Positions 9,129-18,473 of a DNA stretch of 64,000 bases are shown here, one piece after another (positions within the stretch are counted from its first letter, which is position 1; the number at the start of each line of letters is the position of its first letter). Position numbers and translations under genes: made by a program. The notes beneath the pieces are model-generated. The model was not told the DNA's origin. It made no database searches and saw only the letters and a program-made list of their open reading frames with translations. This DNA is from Pseudomonas fluorescens (GTDB lineage Bacteria; Pseudomonadota; Gammaproteobacteria; Pseudomonadales; Pseudomonadaceae), in the NCBI RefSeq assembly GCF_900636825.1, contig NZ_LR134318.1, positions 1,707,501 to 1,771,500 on the forward strand, read 5' to 3'.

Positions 9129-9884
9129 ATGAACTGGACCTGGTTTCACAAGCTCGGCTCGCCCAAGTGGTTTTACGGCATCAGCAGCAAGTTCTTGCCG
9201 TGGTTGAGCATCGCAGCGTTGCTGCTGATCGGCGTCGGCGTCGTTTGGGGCCTGGCCTTCGCGCCGCCGGATTATCAGCAAGGCAATAGCTTTCGCATCA
9301 TTTATATCCATGTGCCCGCCGCCATGCTCGCGCAGTCGATTTACGTGATGCTGGCGGTGTGCGGCGTGGTCGGCCTGGTGTGGAAGATGAAACTCGCCGA
9401 TGTCGCCCTGCAATGCGCTGCACCGATCGGTGCGTGGATGACCGCCGTGGCGCTGGTCACCGGGGCGATCTGGGGCAAACCGACATGGGGCTCGTGGTGG
9501 GTCTGGGACGCACGACTGACCTCGATGCTGATTCTGCTGTTCCTGTACTTCGGCGTGATCGCGCTGGGTAATGCGATCAGCAACCGCGATAGCGCCGCCA
9601 AGGCCTGCGCGGTGCTGGCCATCGTTGGCGTGATCAATATCCCGATCATCAAATACTCGGTGGAGTGGTGGAACACCCTGCACCAGGGCGCAACGTTCAC
9701 CCTCACCGAAAAGCCGGCGATGCCCGCTGAAATGTGGCTGCCGCTGCTGCTGACAGTGCTGGGTTTCTATTGCTTCTTCGGCGCTGTATTGCTGCTGCGC
9801 ATGCGCCTTGAAGTGCTCAAGCGTGAAGCCCGCGCGAGTTGGGTAAAAGCAGAAGTGCAGACCAGTCTGGAGGCTGCTCGATGA
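9129..9884 (+). CDS. ccmC: Heme exporter protein CcmC
   Basis: CcmC binds heme on the periplasmic face and loads it onto CcmE. The 251-residue protein starts [10 protein letters not shown], as in other pseudomonads, and carries the tryptophan-rich WWD-type motif ([13 protein letters not shown]) between six membrane segments with the flanking heme-ligand histidines. The start at the second in-frame Met is preferred to one 27 bases upstream because it matches the family and has GGAAA before it. It overlaps ccmD by four bases. Confidence 0.96.
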   Translation: MNWTWFHKLGSPKWFYGISSKFLPWLSIAALLLIGVGVVWGLAFAPPDYQQGNSFRIIYIHVPAAMLAQSIYVMLAVCGVVGLVWKMKLADVALQCAAPIGAWMTAVALVTGAIWGKPTWGSWWVWDARLTSMLILLFLYFGVIALGNAISNRDSAAKACAVLAIVGVINIPIIKYSVEWWNTLHQGATFTLTEKPAMPAEMWLPLLLTVLGFYCFFGAVLLLRMRLEVLKREARASWVKAEVQTSLEAAR

Positions 9885-10057
9885 GTTTCGCTTCATTTGG
9901 CGACTTCCTCGCCATGGGCCATCACGGCCTGTATGTCTGGTCGGCCTATGGCATCTGTCTGGCAGTGCTGGCGTTCAACGTGGCGGCGCCGATCCTGGCG
10001 CGCAAGCGGTATCTGCAACAAGAGGCGCGTCGTCTGCGCCGGGAGAACGGCAAGTGA
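9881..10057 (+). CDS. ccmD: Heme exporter protein CcmD
   Basis: CcmD is a small single-helix subunit needed for CcmABC to release CcmE. The 58-residue product has one membrane segment (about residues 17-36) preceded by [13 protein letters not shown] and followed by a strongly basic tail ([16 protein letters not shown]), the usual family form. Overlaps of four bases with ccmC (ATGA) and ccmE (GTGA) indicate coupled translation. Confidence 0.94.
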   Translation: MSFASFGDFLAMGHHGLYVWSAYGICLAVLAFNVAAPILARKRYLQQEARRLRRENGK

Positions 10058-10509
10058 ATCCGCTGCGCAAAAAACGTCTGATCATCATTCTGGCCATTCT
10101 GGTCGGGGTCGGCGCTGCCGTCGGCCTGGCCCTCAGCGCTCTGCAACAGAACATCAATCTTTTCTATACGCCCACCCAGATCGCCAACGGCGAAGCGCCG
10201 CAAGACACGCGCATTCGCGCTGGTGGCATGGTCGAGGCCGGTTCGCTGCAACGTTCGCCTGACTCACTGGACGTCAAATTCGTTGTCACTGACTTCAATA
10301 AATCCGTGACCATCGCCTATCGCGGCATCCTCCCGGATCTGTTCCGCGAAGGGCAGGGCATTGTCGCGCTCGGCAAGCTCAACGCCGACGGCGTGGTGGT
10401 CGCCGATGAAGTGCTGGCCAAGCACGACGAAAAGTACATGCCGCCGGAAGTGACCAAGGCCTTGAAAGACAGCGGTCAGTCCGCCCCAACACCTGCAAAG
10501 GAGGGTTGA
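10054..10509 (+). CDS. ccmE: Cytochrome c-type biogenesis heme chaperone CcmE
   Basis: CcmE binds heme covalently in the periplasm and passes it to the CcmF/H ligase. The gene starts with GTG inside the end of ccmD. The 151-residue protein has an N-terminal membrane anchor (about residues 8-30), a beta-barrel domain containing [10 protein letters not shown], and the HxxxY heme-attachment motif as HDEKY, with His at about 124 and Tyr at 128. The last 20 residues are a flexible tail. The ccmF gene follows after three bases. Confidence 0.96.
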   Translation: MNPLRKKRLIIILAILVGVGAAVGLALSALQQNINLFYTPTQIANGEAPQDTRIRAGGMVEAGSLQRSPDSLDVKFVVTDFNKSVTIAYRGILPDLFREGQGIVALGKLNADGVVVADEVLAKHDEKYMPPEVTKALKDSGQSAPTPAKEG

Positions 10510-10512
10510 TTC

Positions 10513-12501
10513 ATGACCTCGGCAATCTTCATTCCTGAGTTGGGTCATCTGGCGATGATTCTGGCGCTGTGTTTCTCGCTGGTGCAGGCGGTGGTGCCCT
10601 TGGTCGGTGCCTGGCGCGGCGACCGTTTCTGGATGAGTCTGGCCCAGCCCGCCGCGTGGGGACAGTTTGCCTTTCTGCTGTTTGCGTTCGGCATTCTGAC
10701 CTACGCATTCATGAGCGATGACTTCTCTGTCGCATACGTGGCCAACAACTCCAACAGTGCGTTGCCTTGGTATTACAAGTTCAGCGCGGTGTGGGGCGCC
10801 CACGAAGGGTCGTTGCTGTTGTGGGCGCTGATTCTCGGTGGCTGGACGTTCGCAGTGTCGGTGTTTTCCCGGCAATTGCCACAAGTCATGCTGGCGCGGG
10901 TGCTGGCGGTGATGGGCATGATCAGCACCGGTTTTCTGTTGTTCCTGATTCTTACGTCCAATCCGTTCAAACGCATTCTGCCGCAAATGCCCAGCGATGG
11001 CGCTGACCTCAATCCGTTGCTGCAGGACATCGGCCTGATCGTTCATCCGCCGATGTTGTACATGGGTTATGTGGGTTTCTCCGTCGCCTTCGCGTTTGCG
11101 ATCGCCGCGCTGATGGGCGGGCGCCTGGATGCGGCGTGGGCGCGCTGGTCACGTCCATGGACCATCGTCGCCTGGGCCTTCCTCGGCATTGGCATCACGC
11201 TCGGTTCGTGGTGGGCGTATTACGAACTCGGCTGGGGTGGCTGGTGGTTCTGGGACCCGGTGGAAAACGCCTCGTTCATGCCATGGCTGGTCGGCACTGC
11301 ACTGATTCACTCGCTGGCAGTGACGGAAAAACGCGGCGTCTTCAAGAGCTGGACAGTATTGCTGGCAATCGCCGCGTTCTCCCTGAGCCTGCTCGGTACT
11401 TTTCTCGTGCGCTCCGGCGTGCTGACGTCGGTGCACGCGTTTGCGTCAGACCCCGAGCGCGGGGTGTTCATCCTCATCTTCCTGCTGTTCGTGGTGGGCG
11501 GCTCGCTGACGCTGTTCGCCCTGCGTGCACCAGTGGTCAAGAGCCAGGTCGGCTTCAACCTGTGGTCACGGGAAACCCTGCTGCTGGGCAACAACCTGGT
11601 ATTGGTCGTGGCCGCGTCGATGATTCTGCTCGGCACGCTTTATCCGCTGATACTCGATGCCCTGAGCGGCGCGAAAATGTCGGTCGGCCCACCGTATTTC
11701 AATGCGCTGTTCATTCCATTGATGGCGCTGCTGATGATGGTGATGGCGGTCGGCGTGATCGTGCGCTGGAAGGACACACCGGTGAAGTGGCTGGCAAGTA
11801 TGCTCACCCCGGTGTTGCTTGGCAGCGTCGCCTTGGCGGTAGTGGCCGGCGTGGCGTATGGCGATTTCAACTGGGCAGTGATCGCGACGTTCCTGCTCGC
11901 CGCGTGGGTATTGCTCGCCGGTGTCCGCGACATCGTCGACAAGACGCGCCACAAGGGTCTGATCAAAGGCCTGCCGACCCTGACACGCAGCTATTGGGGC
12001 ATGCAGATCGCTCACCTCGGCATCGCCGTGTGTGCGCTGGGCGTGGTGTTGTCGAGCCAGAACAGTGCTGAACGCGACTTGCGTCTGGCACCGGGCGAGT
12101 CGATGGACCTGGGCGGATATCACTTCGTTTTCGAAGGCGCCAAGCACTTTGAAGGGCCGAATTTCACTTCGGACAAGGGCACCGTTCGGGTCATTCGTGA
12201 TGGCAAGGAAATCAGCGTGCTGCACCCGGAAAAACGTCTGTACACCGTGCAGAACTCAGTCATGACCGAGGCAGGGATCGACGCCGGTTTCACCCGCGAT
12301 CTCTACGTTGCCCTTGGTGAACCGCTGGATAACGGCGCCTGGGCGGTGCGCGTCCACGTCAAACCGTTCGTGCGCTGGATCTGGTTCGGTGGCTTGCTGA
12401 CCGGTTTCGGCGGTTTGCTGGCGGCGCTGGATCGACGTTATCGGGTCAAGGTGAAAGCCAAGGTGCGTGAAGCGCTGGGCATGACGGGAGCGGCTGCATG
12501 A
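10513..12501 (+). CDS. ccmF: Cytochrome c heme lyase subunit CcmF
   Basis: CcmF is the large integral-membrane subunit of the heme ligase that joins heme to apocytochrome CxxCH motifs. The 662-residue product is highly hydrophobic, with more than a dozen membrane segments. It contains the tryptophan-rich WWD domain (GGWWFWDPVENASFMPW, about residues 238-255) and conserved histidines in the flanking loops (for example in VWGAHEGSLLLW). The length is normal for the family. It ends overlapping ccmG by four bases. Confidence 0.96.
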   Translation: MTSAIFIPELGHLAMILALCFSLVQAVVPLVGAWRGDRFWMSLAQPAAWGQFAFLLFAFGILTYAFMSDDFSVAYVANNSNSALPWYYKFSAVWGAHEGSLLLWALILGGWTFAVSVFSRQLPQVMLARVLAVMGMISTGFLLFLILTSNPFKRILPQMPSDGADLNPLLQDIGLIVHPPMLYMGYVGFSVAFAFAIAALMGGRLDAAWARWSRPWTIVAWAFLGIGITLGSWWAYYELGWGGWWFWDPVENASFMPWLVGTALIHSLAVTEKRGVFKSWTVLLAIAAFSLSLLGTFLVRSGVLTSVHAFASDPERGVFILIFLLFVVGGSLTLFALRAPVVKSQVGFNLWSRETLLLGNNLVLVVAASMILLGTLYPLILDALSGAKMSVGPPYFNALFIPLMALLMMVMAVGVIVRWKDTPVKWLASMLTPVLLGSVALAVVAGVAYGDFNWAVIATFLLAAWVLLAGVRDIVDKTRHKGLIKGLPTLTRSYWGMQIAHLGIAVCALGVVLSSQNSAERDLRLAPGESMDLGGYHFVFEGAKHFEGPNFTSDKGTVRVIRDGKEISVLHPEKRLYTVQNSVMTEAGIDAGFTRDLYVALGEPLDNGAWAVRVHVKPFVRWIWFGGLLTGFGGLLAALDRRYRVKVKAKVREALGMTGAAA

Positions 12502-13034
12502 GACGGTGGTTGATGCTGGTGCCATTGGCGATTTTCCTGCTGGTGGCGGTGTTTCTTTATCGCGGTCTGTACCTGGATCCGGCGGAGCTGCCGTCGGCGA
12601 TGATCGACAAACCGTTCCCGGAGTTCGCCTTGCCCAACGTGCAGGGCGATAAGCAGCTGACCAAGGCTGACATTCTTGGCAAACCGGCGCTGGTGAACGT
12701 CTGGGGCACCTGGTGCATTTCCTGTCGGGTCGAGCATCCGGTGCTGAACAAACTGGCTGAGCGCGGCGTGGTGATCTACGGCATCAACTACAAGGACACC
12801 AATGCCGATGCCTTGAAGTGGCTGGCCGAATTCCACAATCCGTACGCGCTGGACATCCGTGATGACGAAGGCTCGCTGGGCCTGAACCTTGGCGTCTACG
12901 GCGCGCCGGAAACCTTTTTCATCGACGCCAAGGGCATCATCCGCGACAAGTATGTCGGGGTGATCGACGAGCAGGTCTGGCGCGAAAAACTCGCGGCCAG
13001 GTATCAGGCGCTGGTCGATGAGGCCAAGCCATGA
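12498..13034 (+). CDS. ccmG: Periplasmic thiol:disulfide oxidoreductase CcmG/DsbE
   Basis: CcmG reduces the apocytochrome or CcmH thiols before heme attachment. The 178-residue protein has an N-terminal membrane anchor and a periplasmic thioredoxin fold. The active site is WGTWCISC with the cysteines at 73 and 76, and the family-specific GVYGAPETFFID loop with the cis-Pro region follows. It is four-base-overlapped on both sides, by ccmF and ccmH. Confidence 0.96.
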   Translation: MRRWLMLVPLAIFLLVAVFLYRGLYLDPAELPSAMIDKPFPEFALPNVQGDKQLTKADILGKPALVNVWGTWCISCRVEHPVLNKLAERGVVIYGINYKDTNADALKWLAEFHNPYALDIRDDEGSLGLNLGVYGAPETFFIDAKGIIRDKYVGVIDEQVWREKLAARYQALVDEAKP

Positions 13035-13501
13035 AGCGATTTTTAGCCGCGCTGGTATTGGGCTTGAGTCTGGCCGGCGTGGCGCATGCCGCCATCGATA
13101 CTTATGAGTTCGCCAAAGAAGGTGATCGCGAGCGTTTCCGTGAGTTGACCAAGGAACTGCGCTGTCCCAAGTGCCAGAACCAGGACATCGCCGACTCTAA
13201 CGCACCGATTGCTGCCGACCTGCGCAAAGAGATTTTCCGCATGCTCGGCGAAGGCAAGGACAACCAGCAGATCATCGATTTCATGGTCGATCGCTACGGT
13301 GATTTCGTCCGCTACAAACCAGCGCTCAATTCGAAGACTGCGCTGCTCTGGTTCGGCCCGGCCGGTCTGCTGCTCGGTGGTTTCGTGGTGATCGCGCTGA
13401 TTGTGCGCAAGCGTCGCGGGCAACGTGCCGAAACTCCGTCATCGCTGTCTGCCGAAGAACGTCAGCGCCTCGACCAACTGTTGGATAAAACCCAAGAATG
13501 A
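13031..13501 (+). CDS. ccmH: Cytochrome c-type biogenesis protein CcmH (thiol-oxidoreductase part)
   Basis: CcmH presents reduced apocytochrome to the ligase. The 156-residue protein has a cleavable signal peptide ending near AHA (residue 20), the signature [19 protein letters not shown] with redox cysteines at 45 and 48, and one C-terminal membrane helix followed by a basic tail. This is the short CcmL-type form; the TPR part is encoded separately by the next gene, which it overlaps by four bases. Confidence 0.95.
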   Translation: MKRFLAALVLGLSLAGVAHAAIDTYEFAKEGDRERFRELTKELRCPKCQNQDIADSNAPIAADLRKEIFRMLGEGKDNQQIIDFMVDRYGDFVRYKPALNSKTALLWFGPAGLLLGGFVVIALIVRKRRGQRAETPSSLSAEERQRLDQLLDKTQE

Positions 13502-14700
13502 TTGATTTCTGGCTTGCCGCAGGGCTGCTGCTTCTGGTCGCCCTGAGTTTTCTGCTGATCCCGGTGCTGCGCGAGCGCCGCGCCCAGCGGGAAGAAGATC
13601 GCACCGCGCTGAACGTCGCGTTGTATCAAGAGCGTGTTGCCGAGTTGCAAGCGCAGCAGGCCGAAGGCGTACTAGATGCCGCGCAAATGGACAGCGGCCG
13701 GGCCGAAGCCGCGCGTGAATTACTGGCCGATACCGAAGGGCTTGCCGCGCCGCGGGTTTCCCGATTGGGCAAGCCGTTGCCGCTGCTGGCGGCCGTGTTG
13801 GTGCCGGCGTTGGGACTGGGCCTGTACCTGCATTTCGGTGCCGCTGACAAAGTCGAGCTGACCCGCGAATTCGCCCAGGCGCCGCAGTCGATGGAGGAAA
13901 TGACTTTGCGTCTGGAGCGTGCCGTGGCCGCGCAACCGGAATCCGCTGAAGGCCTGTATTTCCTCGGCCGCACTTACATGGCCCAAGAGCGTCCGGCGGA
14001 TGCGGCGAAGATGTTCGAACGCGCCGCGAGCATTGCCGGCCGCCAGCCGGAACTGCTCGGCCAATGGGCACAGGCGAAGTATTTTGCCGACGGCAAAAAA
14101 TGGTCGGCCCAGGTTCAGGCACTGACCGACGAAGCTTTGAAAGCCGATCCGAAAGAGGTCACCAGCCTCGGCCTGCTGGGCATCGCCGCGTTCGAAGGCG
14201 AGCGTTATCAGGAGGCGATCGATTACTGGAACCGTTTGCTCGCGCAACTGCCGCCGGACGACAACTCCCGCGCCGCTCTGCAAGGCGGGATCACACGCGC
14301 GGCCGAGCGTCTGCAAGCCAGCGGCGGCAAAGTCGCACAGGCCCCTGTTGCCGCGAAAGCTGCAGTGTTGAAAGTCAGCGTCGAGTTGGCCGCTGAGCTC
14401 AAAAGCAAGGTGCAACCGGGCGACAGCGTGTTCATCTTCGCCCGCGCCACTTCTGGCCCACCGGCGCCGTTGGCCGCCAAACGCCTGACCGTGGCCGATC
14501 TGCCGGTGACGGTCGAACTGAGCGACGCTGACGCGATGATGCCGCAGTTGAAACTGTCGAACTTCCCTGAAGTCCAACTGGTTGCGCGCGTCTCCCGTGC
14601 CGGCCAACCCACGGCCGGTGAATGGGTCGGTCGTAGCGGCCCGCTGGCCAGCAGCACCACCGCGCCACAAAAACTGATCATCGACATCCCGGATCAATAA
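13498..14700 (+). CDS. ccmI: Cytochrome c biogenesis TPR protein CcmI (CycH)
   Basis: CcmI is the apocytochrome c chaperone of the heme ligase. The 400-residue product has two N-terminal membrane helices separated by a cytoplasmic coiled segment, then TPR repeats (for example around [20 protein letters not shown] and a later repeat at [18 protein letters not shown]) and a C-terminal beta-rich domain that binds the C-terminus of the client. It is the last ccm gene; a 25-base gap precedes the small lipoprotein gene. Confidence 0.94.
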   Translation: MIDFWLAAGLLLLVALSFLLIPVLRERRAQREEDRTALNVALYQERVAELQAQQAEGVLDAAQMDSGRAEAARELLADTEGLAAPRVSRLGKPLPLLAAVLVPALGLGLYLHFGAADKVELTREFAQAPQSMEEMTLRLERAVAAQPESAEGLYFLGRTYMAQERPADAAKMFERAASIAGRQPELLGQWAQAKYFADGKKWSAQVQALTDEALKADPKEVTSLGLLGIAAFEGERYQEAIDYWNRLLAQLPPDDNSRAALQGGITRAAERLQASGGKVAQAPVAAKAAVLKVSVELAAELKSKVQPGDSVFIFARATSGPPAPLAAKRLTVADLPVTVELSDADAMMPQLKLSNFPEVQLVARVSRAGQPTAGEWVGRSGPLASSTTAPQKLIIDIPDQ

Positions 14701-14725
14701 CCGGACACAACAGGAACGTATCGCC

Positions 14726-15130
14726 ATGCACACCATCGCCCGAATCACAGTCCTCACACTGGCCCTGGGCTTGAGTGCATGTGCGGTGCAACGCCCTGAA
14801 CCGACGACCAGTCTGCCGCCAATCCCGCCGTCTCAGCCAAGTCCGACCCCATCGACTTCGCCAACCCCGGGCAAAAGCATCCCGGCCAAACCCGCCAAGC
14901 CCGTGCCACGCACCTCGGCCAGCTTCGCCCCGCCACCGGGCGGCAACAGCCACTGGGACCAGAAACTTGGCGTCTATGTGCTCGACGACCAGACCAACAC
15001 CTTCTATCGCCAGCGCACCTACTACCGCTGGAACAACGGCTGGAGCCGCTCCGTCAGCCCTAACGGCCCTTGGGAAGACACCAACATCCACGGCGTACCG
15101 CCGGGGTTGGGCAAGAAATTCGGACAGTAA
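14726..15130 (+). CDS. Proline-rich lipoprotein of unknown function
   Basis: The 134-residue protein has a lipoprotein signal with lipobox LSAC (Cys 19), then about 50 residues dominated by Pro, Ser and Thr, and a short aromatic C-terminal region (GVYVLDDQTNTFYRQRTYYR and SRSVSPNGPWED). The tail looks like a small surface or periplasmic binding module, but no family is recognised with confidence. It may be read through from ccm and is followed at once by a strong intrinsic terminator, which marks the end of the unit. Confidence 0.78.
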   Translation: MHTIARITVLTLALGLSACAVQRPEPTTSLPPIPPSQPSPTPSTSPTPGKSIPAKPAKPVPRTSASFAPPPGGNSHWDQKLGVYVLDDQTNTFYRQRTYYRWNNGWSRSVSPNGPWEDTNIHGVPPGLGKKFGQ

Positions 15131-15134
15131 AGAG

Positions 15135-15164
15135 AAACGGCGATCCTGGGATCGCCGTTTTTTT
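15135..15164 (+). terminator. Intrinsic terminator after the ccm/lipoprotein unit
   Basis: A GC-rich stem AAACGGCGATCC / GGATCGCCGTTT with a two-base loop is followed by a T run. The next 200 bases up to the HicAB operator show no gene and no repeat that I recognise. Confidence 0.88.
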
Positions 15165-15347
15165 GTCTGCGTTGTACGCAGATGTTGCAGCTGTCAGAGA
15201 AGTCTTGTGGGCCTTCGCCTGCTCGCGATTGTCCAGGAATTAGAGCGCAGCCTTGCCGATTGGGCTTCGACCGTCGACAAACAGCTGCGATCAATCACAT
15301 TCGGTAAAACAACCGGGCCTCGTACTGAAGTTTCCTGTGCTTGAATA

Positions 15348-15369
15348 AAGATAACTCTAGGGTTATCTT
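15348..15369. promoter_or_regulatory. Palindromic operator upstream of hicAB
   Basis: Perfect 8-base arms AAGATAAC and GTTATCTT surround the centre TCTAGG, 28 bases before the hicA start. HicB antitoxins commonly bind such palindromes to repress their own operon; binding here is inferred, not shown. Confidence 0.7.
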
Positions 15370-15396
15370 CAGAAATCCAAAGCAAGGAGGCGGTTG

Positions 15397-15609
15397 GTGC
15401 AGAGCAGGCTATTGATAAAGGAGCTGGAGGCGGCTGGGTGGACGCTTGATAGAGTCACCGGCAGCCATCACATCTTCAAGCACCGTTACAACCCACACAC
15501 GATTCCCGTCCCCCATCCGAAAAAGGATTTACCGTTGGGGACGGTCAAAAGCATCAGGAGGCGGGCCGGGTTGCACAACCCGCCAGCCGGTTACGAAGGA
15601 GATCCATAA
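15397..15609 (+). CDS. hicA: HicA-family mRNA interferase toxin
   Basis: HicA is a small RNase toxin with a double-stranded-RNA-binding-like fold. The 70-residue product has the family signature ELEAAGWTLDRVTGSHHIFKH, with the catalytic His in GSHH, and PHPKKDLPLGTVKSIRRRAGL at the C-terminus. GTG at 15397 is chosen as start because an AAGGAGG ribosome-binding site lies six bases upstream; TTG three bases earlier would be too close. The stop overlaps the hicB ATG by one base. Confidence 0.93.
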   Translation: MQSRLLIKELEAAGWTLDRVTGSHHIFKHRYNPHTIPVPHPKKDLPLGTVKSIRRRAGLHNPPAGYEGDP

Positions 15610-16013
15610 TGCAATATCCAATCTGCATCGAGTGGGGAGATGAAAACACCGCCATCGGTATTCAGATCCCCGATATTCCTGGCGCCGTGACAGCCGGGGA
15701 TAGCTTTGAAGATGCTTACAACGCGGCGGTTGAAATCGCCCACATCATGCTGCAAGAGATTGCGGCGGACGGGGAGTCGATTCCGATGCCGACTTCGGCA
15801 TCTGCGCATCGCAATAATCTGGAGTTTGCCGACATGGGATGGGGCATGCTCGATCTCGACATTTCGCCTTATCTCGGCAAGACCGAGAAGGTTAACGTAA
15901 CGCTGCCCGGTTACGTGATCCAGCGAATCGACCGTTATGTGCGCGAACACAACGTCAAAAGCCGCTCCTCCTTTCTGGCGGATGCGGCGATGGAAAAACT
16001 GGTTCGCTATTAA
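15609..16013 (+). CDS. hicB: HicB-family antitoxin
   Basis: HicB neutralises HicA and represses the operon. The 134-residue protein has an N-terminal HicB domain (partial RNase H fold: ...GIQIPDIPGAVTAGDSFEDAYNAA...) and a C-terminal DNA-binding part resembling ribbon-helix-helix (VNVTLPGYVIQRIDRYVREH). Toxin-first order with a one-base overlap is usual for this family. The pair looks like a small accessory insertion between the ccm unit and the MFS gene. Confidence 0.93.
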   Translation: MQYPICIEWGDENTAIGIQIPDIPGAVTAGDSFEDAYNAAVEIAHIMLQEIAADGESIPMPTSASAHRNNLEFADMGWGMLDLDISPYLGKTEKVNVTLPGYVIQRIDRYVREHNVKSRSSFLADAAMEKLVRY

Positions 16014-16046
16014 ACATCATCGCTCCCCGGGTTCAGTGCATTACCT

Positions 16047-16072
16047 GTGGGAGCGAGCAAGCTCGCTCCCGC
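16047..16072. repeat. REP hairpin, 'GTGGGAGCGAGC' family (copy B1)
   Basis: A perfect GGGAGCGAGC / GCTCGCTCCC hairpin with a two-base loop lies between the convergent hicB and MFS genes. It is a single REP of the second common family in this window and may help end transcription. Confidence 0.8.
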
Positions 16073-16084
16073 TATGACACCGCC

Positions 16085-17284
16085 TCAGGAAGCGACTTTT
16101 CGTTGCGCCAGCGAAGCGCTTTTCGATGCGCTCAGGAACCGCAGCAACGCCAACAGCGGAAACACGCTGCCGACGATCACGATCCACAACCAGCCGCCGT
16201 GCTCGTACACCGCACTGGCCACCGACGAACCAAACGCGCCGCCGATGAAAATGCTGGTCATGTACAGCGCGTTCAGGCGACCGCGGCTTTTTGCATCCAG
16301 CGAGTAAACCGCGCGTTGGCCGAGGACCATGTTCATCTGCACGCAGAAGTCCAGGACCACGCCGGTCACCGCCAGGCCGATGACGCTGTAGGCCGGGTGA
16401 ATGAAGGCGGGCAGGAAGCTGACACTGGCGAACAACATGGCCAGCAGCGAAGCGATGCGGGTGTGGCCGGCGTCTGCCAGGCGTCCGCTGATGGGTGCGG
16501 CGATGGCACCGATGGCCCCGACCAGGGCGAAGATCGCGATCTCGCTCTGCGACAGGCCATGGTTACGCGCCAATTCCAGCGGCGCAGCGGTCCAGAACAG
16601 GCTGAACGCGGCGAACATGCAGCCCTGATAAAACGCGCGTTGGCGCAATACCGGTTGCTGACGCAGCAATGTCCACAGCGAGCCGATCAACTGGCCGTAC
16701 GTGGCGCTGTGATCGGGCTGGCGCTTGGGCACGGTCAGCGCCAGCACCACGCTGATCGCCGCCATCAACGCGGCGGCGATCATGAACATGGCGCGCCAGC
16801 CGAGGTGATCGGCGACCACGCTCGACACCGGTCGGGCCAACAGAATGCCCAGCAGCAAGCCGCCCATGATCCCGCCGACCACACGGCCACGGGATTCTTC
16901 CGGCGCGAGATGCGCAGCCAGCGGAATCAGGATCTGTACCGACACCGAGCTGAAGCCGACCAGCAGCGAGATCAGCAAAAACACATTCGGCTGTTCGGTG
17001 AACGCTGCGCCCAGCAAACTCGCGATGGCCACGACGGTGGTGATGATCATCAGCCGTCGATTCTCCAGCAGATCACCCAGCGGCACCAAAAAGAACAGGC
17101 CCAACGCATAACCGATCTGCGTCAGCGAAACGATGAAACTGGCCATGGTGTCGGAAAGGCCGATGTCCGGCGCGATCAGGCCAATGATCGGTTGTGCATA
17201 GTAGATGTTGGCAACGATGGCGCCGCAGCAGAACGCGAACAGCAGAACCATGCCTCGGGTCATTGCGTGAGGAGTGGTGGTCAT
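16085..17284 (-). CDS. Major facilitator superfamily transporter (drug/metabolite exporter type)
   Basis: The 399-residue protein has twelve predicted membrane segments and the MFS loop 2-3 motif in the form GDLLENRRLMIITTV. The sequence family is the DHA-type bacterial exporters (NIYYAQPIIGLIAPDIGLSD near the N-terminus is typical of proteins often called YbjJ/arabinose-efflux-like). The substrate cannot be deduced. The gene stands alone, with a short inverted repeat about 90 bases upstream that could be a regulator site. Confidence 0.88.
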   Translation of the reverse strand: MTTTPHAMTRGMVLLFAFCCGAIVANIYYAQPIIGLIAPDIGLSDTMASFIVSLTQIGYALGLFFLVPLGDLLENRRLMIITTVVAIASLLGAAFTEQPNVFLLISLLVGFSSVSVQILIPLAAHLAPEESRGRVVGGIMGGLLLGILLARPVSSVVADHLGWRAMFMIAAALMAAISVVLALTVPKRQPDHSATYGQLIGSLWTLLRQQPVLRQRAFYQGCMFAAFSLFWTAAPLELARNHGLSQSEIAIFALVGAIGAIAAPISGRLADAGHTRIASLLAMLFASVSFLPAFIHPAYSVIGLAVTGVVLDFCVQMNMVLGQRAVYSLDAKSRGRLNALYMTSIFIGGAFGSSVASAVYEHGGWLWIVIVGSVFPLLALLRFLSASKSASLAQRKVAS

Positions 17285-17369
17285 AGGAAATCTCGGGTCG
17301 GGCGCAGGAAAGCGGTGAGGCTAATGGACATTACGGATCGGCAGAAGACGTTTTCGGATGATAACCAAT

Positions 17370-17384
17370 ATTACGATGTGTAAT
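17370..17384. promoter_or_regulatory. Possible operator, ATTAC-N5-GTAAT
   Basis: A short palindrome ATTAC GATGT GTAAT lies upstream of the MFS gene, in the 166-base gap to sbp. The spacing resembles LysR-type half-sites. No adjacent regulator gene was seen, so this is weak. Confidence 0.3.
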
Positions 17385-17405
17385 GACCGGTATTGCCGCT
17401 CAAAC

Positions 17406-17430
17406 AAAAAGGCGACCCAGTGGGTCGCCT
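17406..17430 (-). terminator. Intrinsic terminator of sbp
   Basis: The stem AGGCGACCCA / TGGGTCGCCT, read on the reverse strand, is followed by a U run (AAAAA on the forward strand). It lies just after the sbp stop codon. Confidence 0.82.
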
Positions 17431-17450
17431 CTTGGTTTTCAGATCAAGCT

Positions 17451-18449
17451 TTACTGGCCGCTATAGATCTGATCAAACACACCACCATCGTTGAAGTGAG
17501 TTTTCTGCACCGTGCGCCAGTCACCGAAGGTCTTCTCCACCGAGAGGAAATCAACTTTCGGGAAACGATCGGTGTACTTCGCCAGCACCGCGGGATCACG
17601 CGGACGCAGATAGTTCGCCGCAGCAATTTCCTGGCCTTGCGGCGACCACAGGTATTTCAGGTATTCATCGGCAGCGGCGCGCGAACCTTTCTTGTCGACC
17701 ACTTTGTCGACCACGGACACCGGTGGCTCGGCCTCAGCCGAAACGCTCGGATAGATCACTTCGAACTGATCACGACCAAACTCACGGGCGATCATTTCCG
17801 CCTCGTTCTCGAAGGTCACCAGCACATCGCCGATCTGATTGGTCATGAACGTCGTCGTCGCCGCGCGGCCACCGGTATCGAGGACCGGCGCCTGCTTGAA
17901 GAGCTTGCCGACGAAGTCCTTGGCCTTGTTTTCGTCACCACCGTTTTTCAGCACATAACCCCAGGCCGACAAGTACGTGTAGCGGCCGTTGCCCGAGGTT
18001 TTCGGGTTGGGCACGATGACTTGCACGCCGTCCTTGAGCAGGTCCGGCCAGTCTTTCAGGGCTTTCGGGTTGCCCTTGCGGACGATGAACACGGTGGCGG
18101 AGGTGAACGGTGCGCTGTTGTTCGGCAGGCGCGTGACCCAGTTATCTGGCACCAGTTTGCCGTTGTCGGCAAGGGCGTTGATGTCGGTGGCCATGTTCAT
18201 GGTGATGACGTCAGCCGGCAGGCCGTCGATGACCGAACGCGCTTGCTTGCTCGAACCGCCGAAGGACATCTGAACGGTGATGTTTTCGTTGTGCTCGGCT
18301 TGCCAGTGTTTCTGGAACGCAGTGTTGTAGTCCTTGTAGAAATCGCGCATCACGTCGTAGGAAACGTTGAGCAGCGTCGGGGCTGCCTGAGCGATGTTGG
18401 CCAAGGCCAGGCCGGCGGCGAGAAGTGAGGCGCCAAAGAGTTTTTTCAC
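17451..18449 (-). CDS. sbp: Sulfate ABC transporter substrate-binding protein
   Basis: Sbp binds sulfate (and thiosulfate) in the periplasm for the CysTWA importer. The 332-residue protein has a signal peptide ending in IAQA (about residue 22), then the family core: LLNVSYDVMRDFYKDYN, QMSFGGSSKQARSVIDGLPAD and NPKTSGNGRYTYLSAWGY, whose residues line the anion pocket. The transporter genes are not nearby, so it serves a CysTWA encoded elsewhere. A REP pair with a tandem array sits directly before its start, in the promoter region. Confidence 0.95.
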   Translation of the reverse strand: MKKLFGASLLAAGLALANIAQAAPTLLNVSYDVMRDFYKDYNTAFQKHWQAEHNENITVQMSFGGSSKQARSVIDGLPADVITMNMATDINALADNGKLVPDNWVTRLPNNSAPFTSATVFIVRKGNPKALKDWPDLLKDGVQVIVPNPKTSGNGRYTYLSAWGYVLKNGGDENKAKDFVGKLFKQAPVLDTGGRAATTTFMTNQIGDVLVTFENEAEMIAREFGRDQFEVIYPSVSAEAEPPVSVVDKVVDKKGSRAAADEYLKYLWSPQGQEIAAANYLRPRDPAVLAKYTDRFPKVDFLSVEKTFGDWRTVQKTHFNDGGVFDQIYSGQ

Positions 18450-18473
18450 TGCGCATTCCTTGTTTTGTTTATG

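Noticed and set aside
15170..15347. Possible phage or integron remnant before hicAB
   Set aside because: No repeat, tRNA end or integrase motif could be recognised; nothing supports the idea.
17358..18428. Forward open frame of 356 codons opposite sbp
   Set aside because: Antisense to a certain sulfate-binding protein gene.
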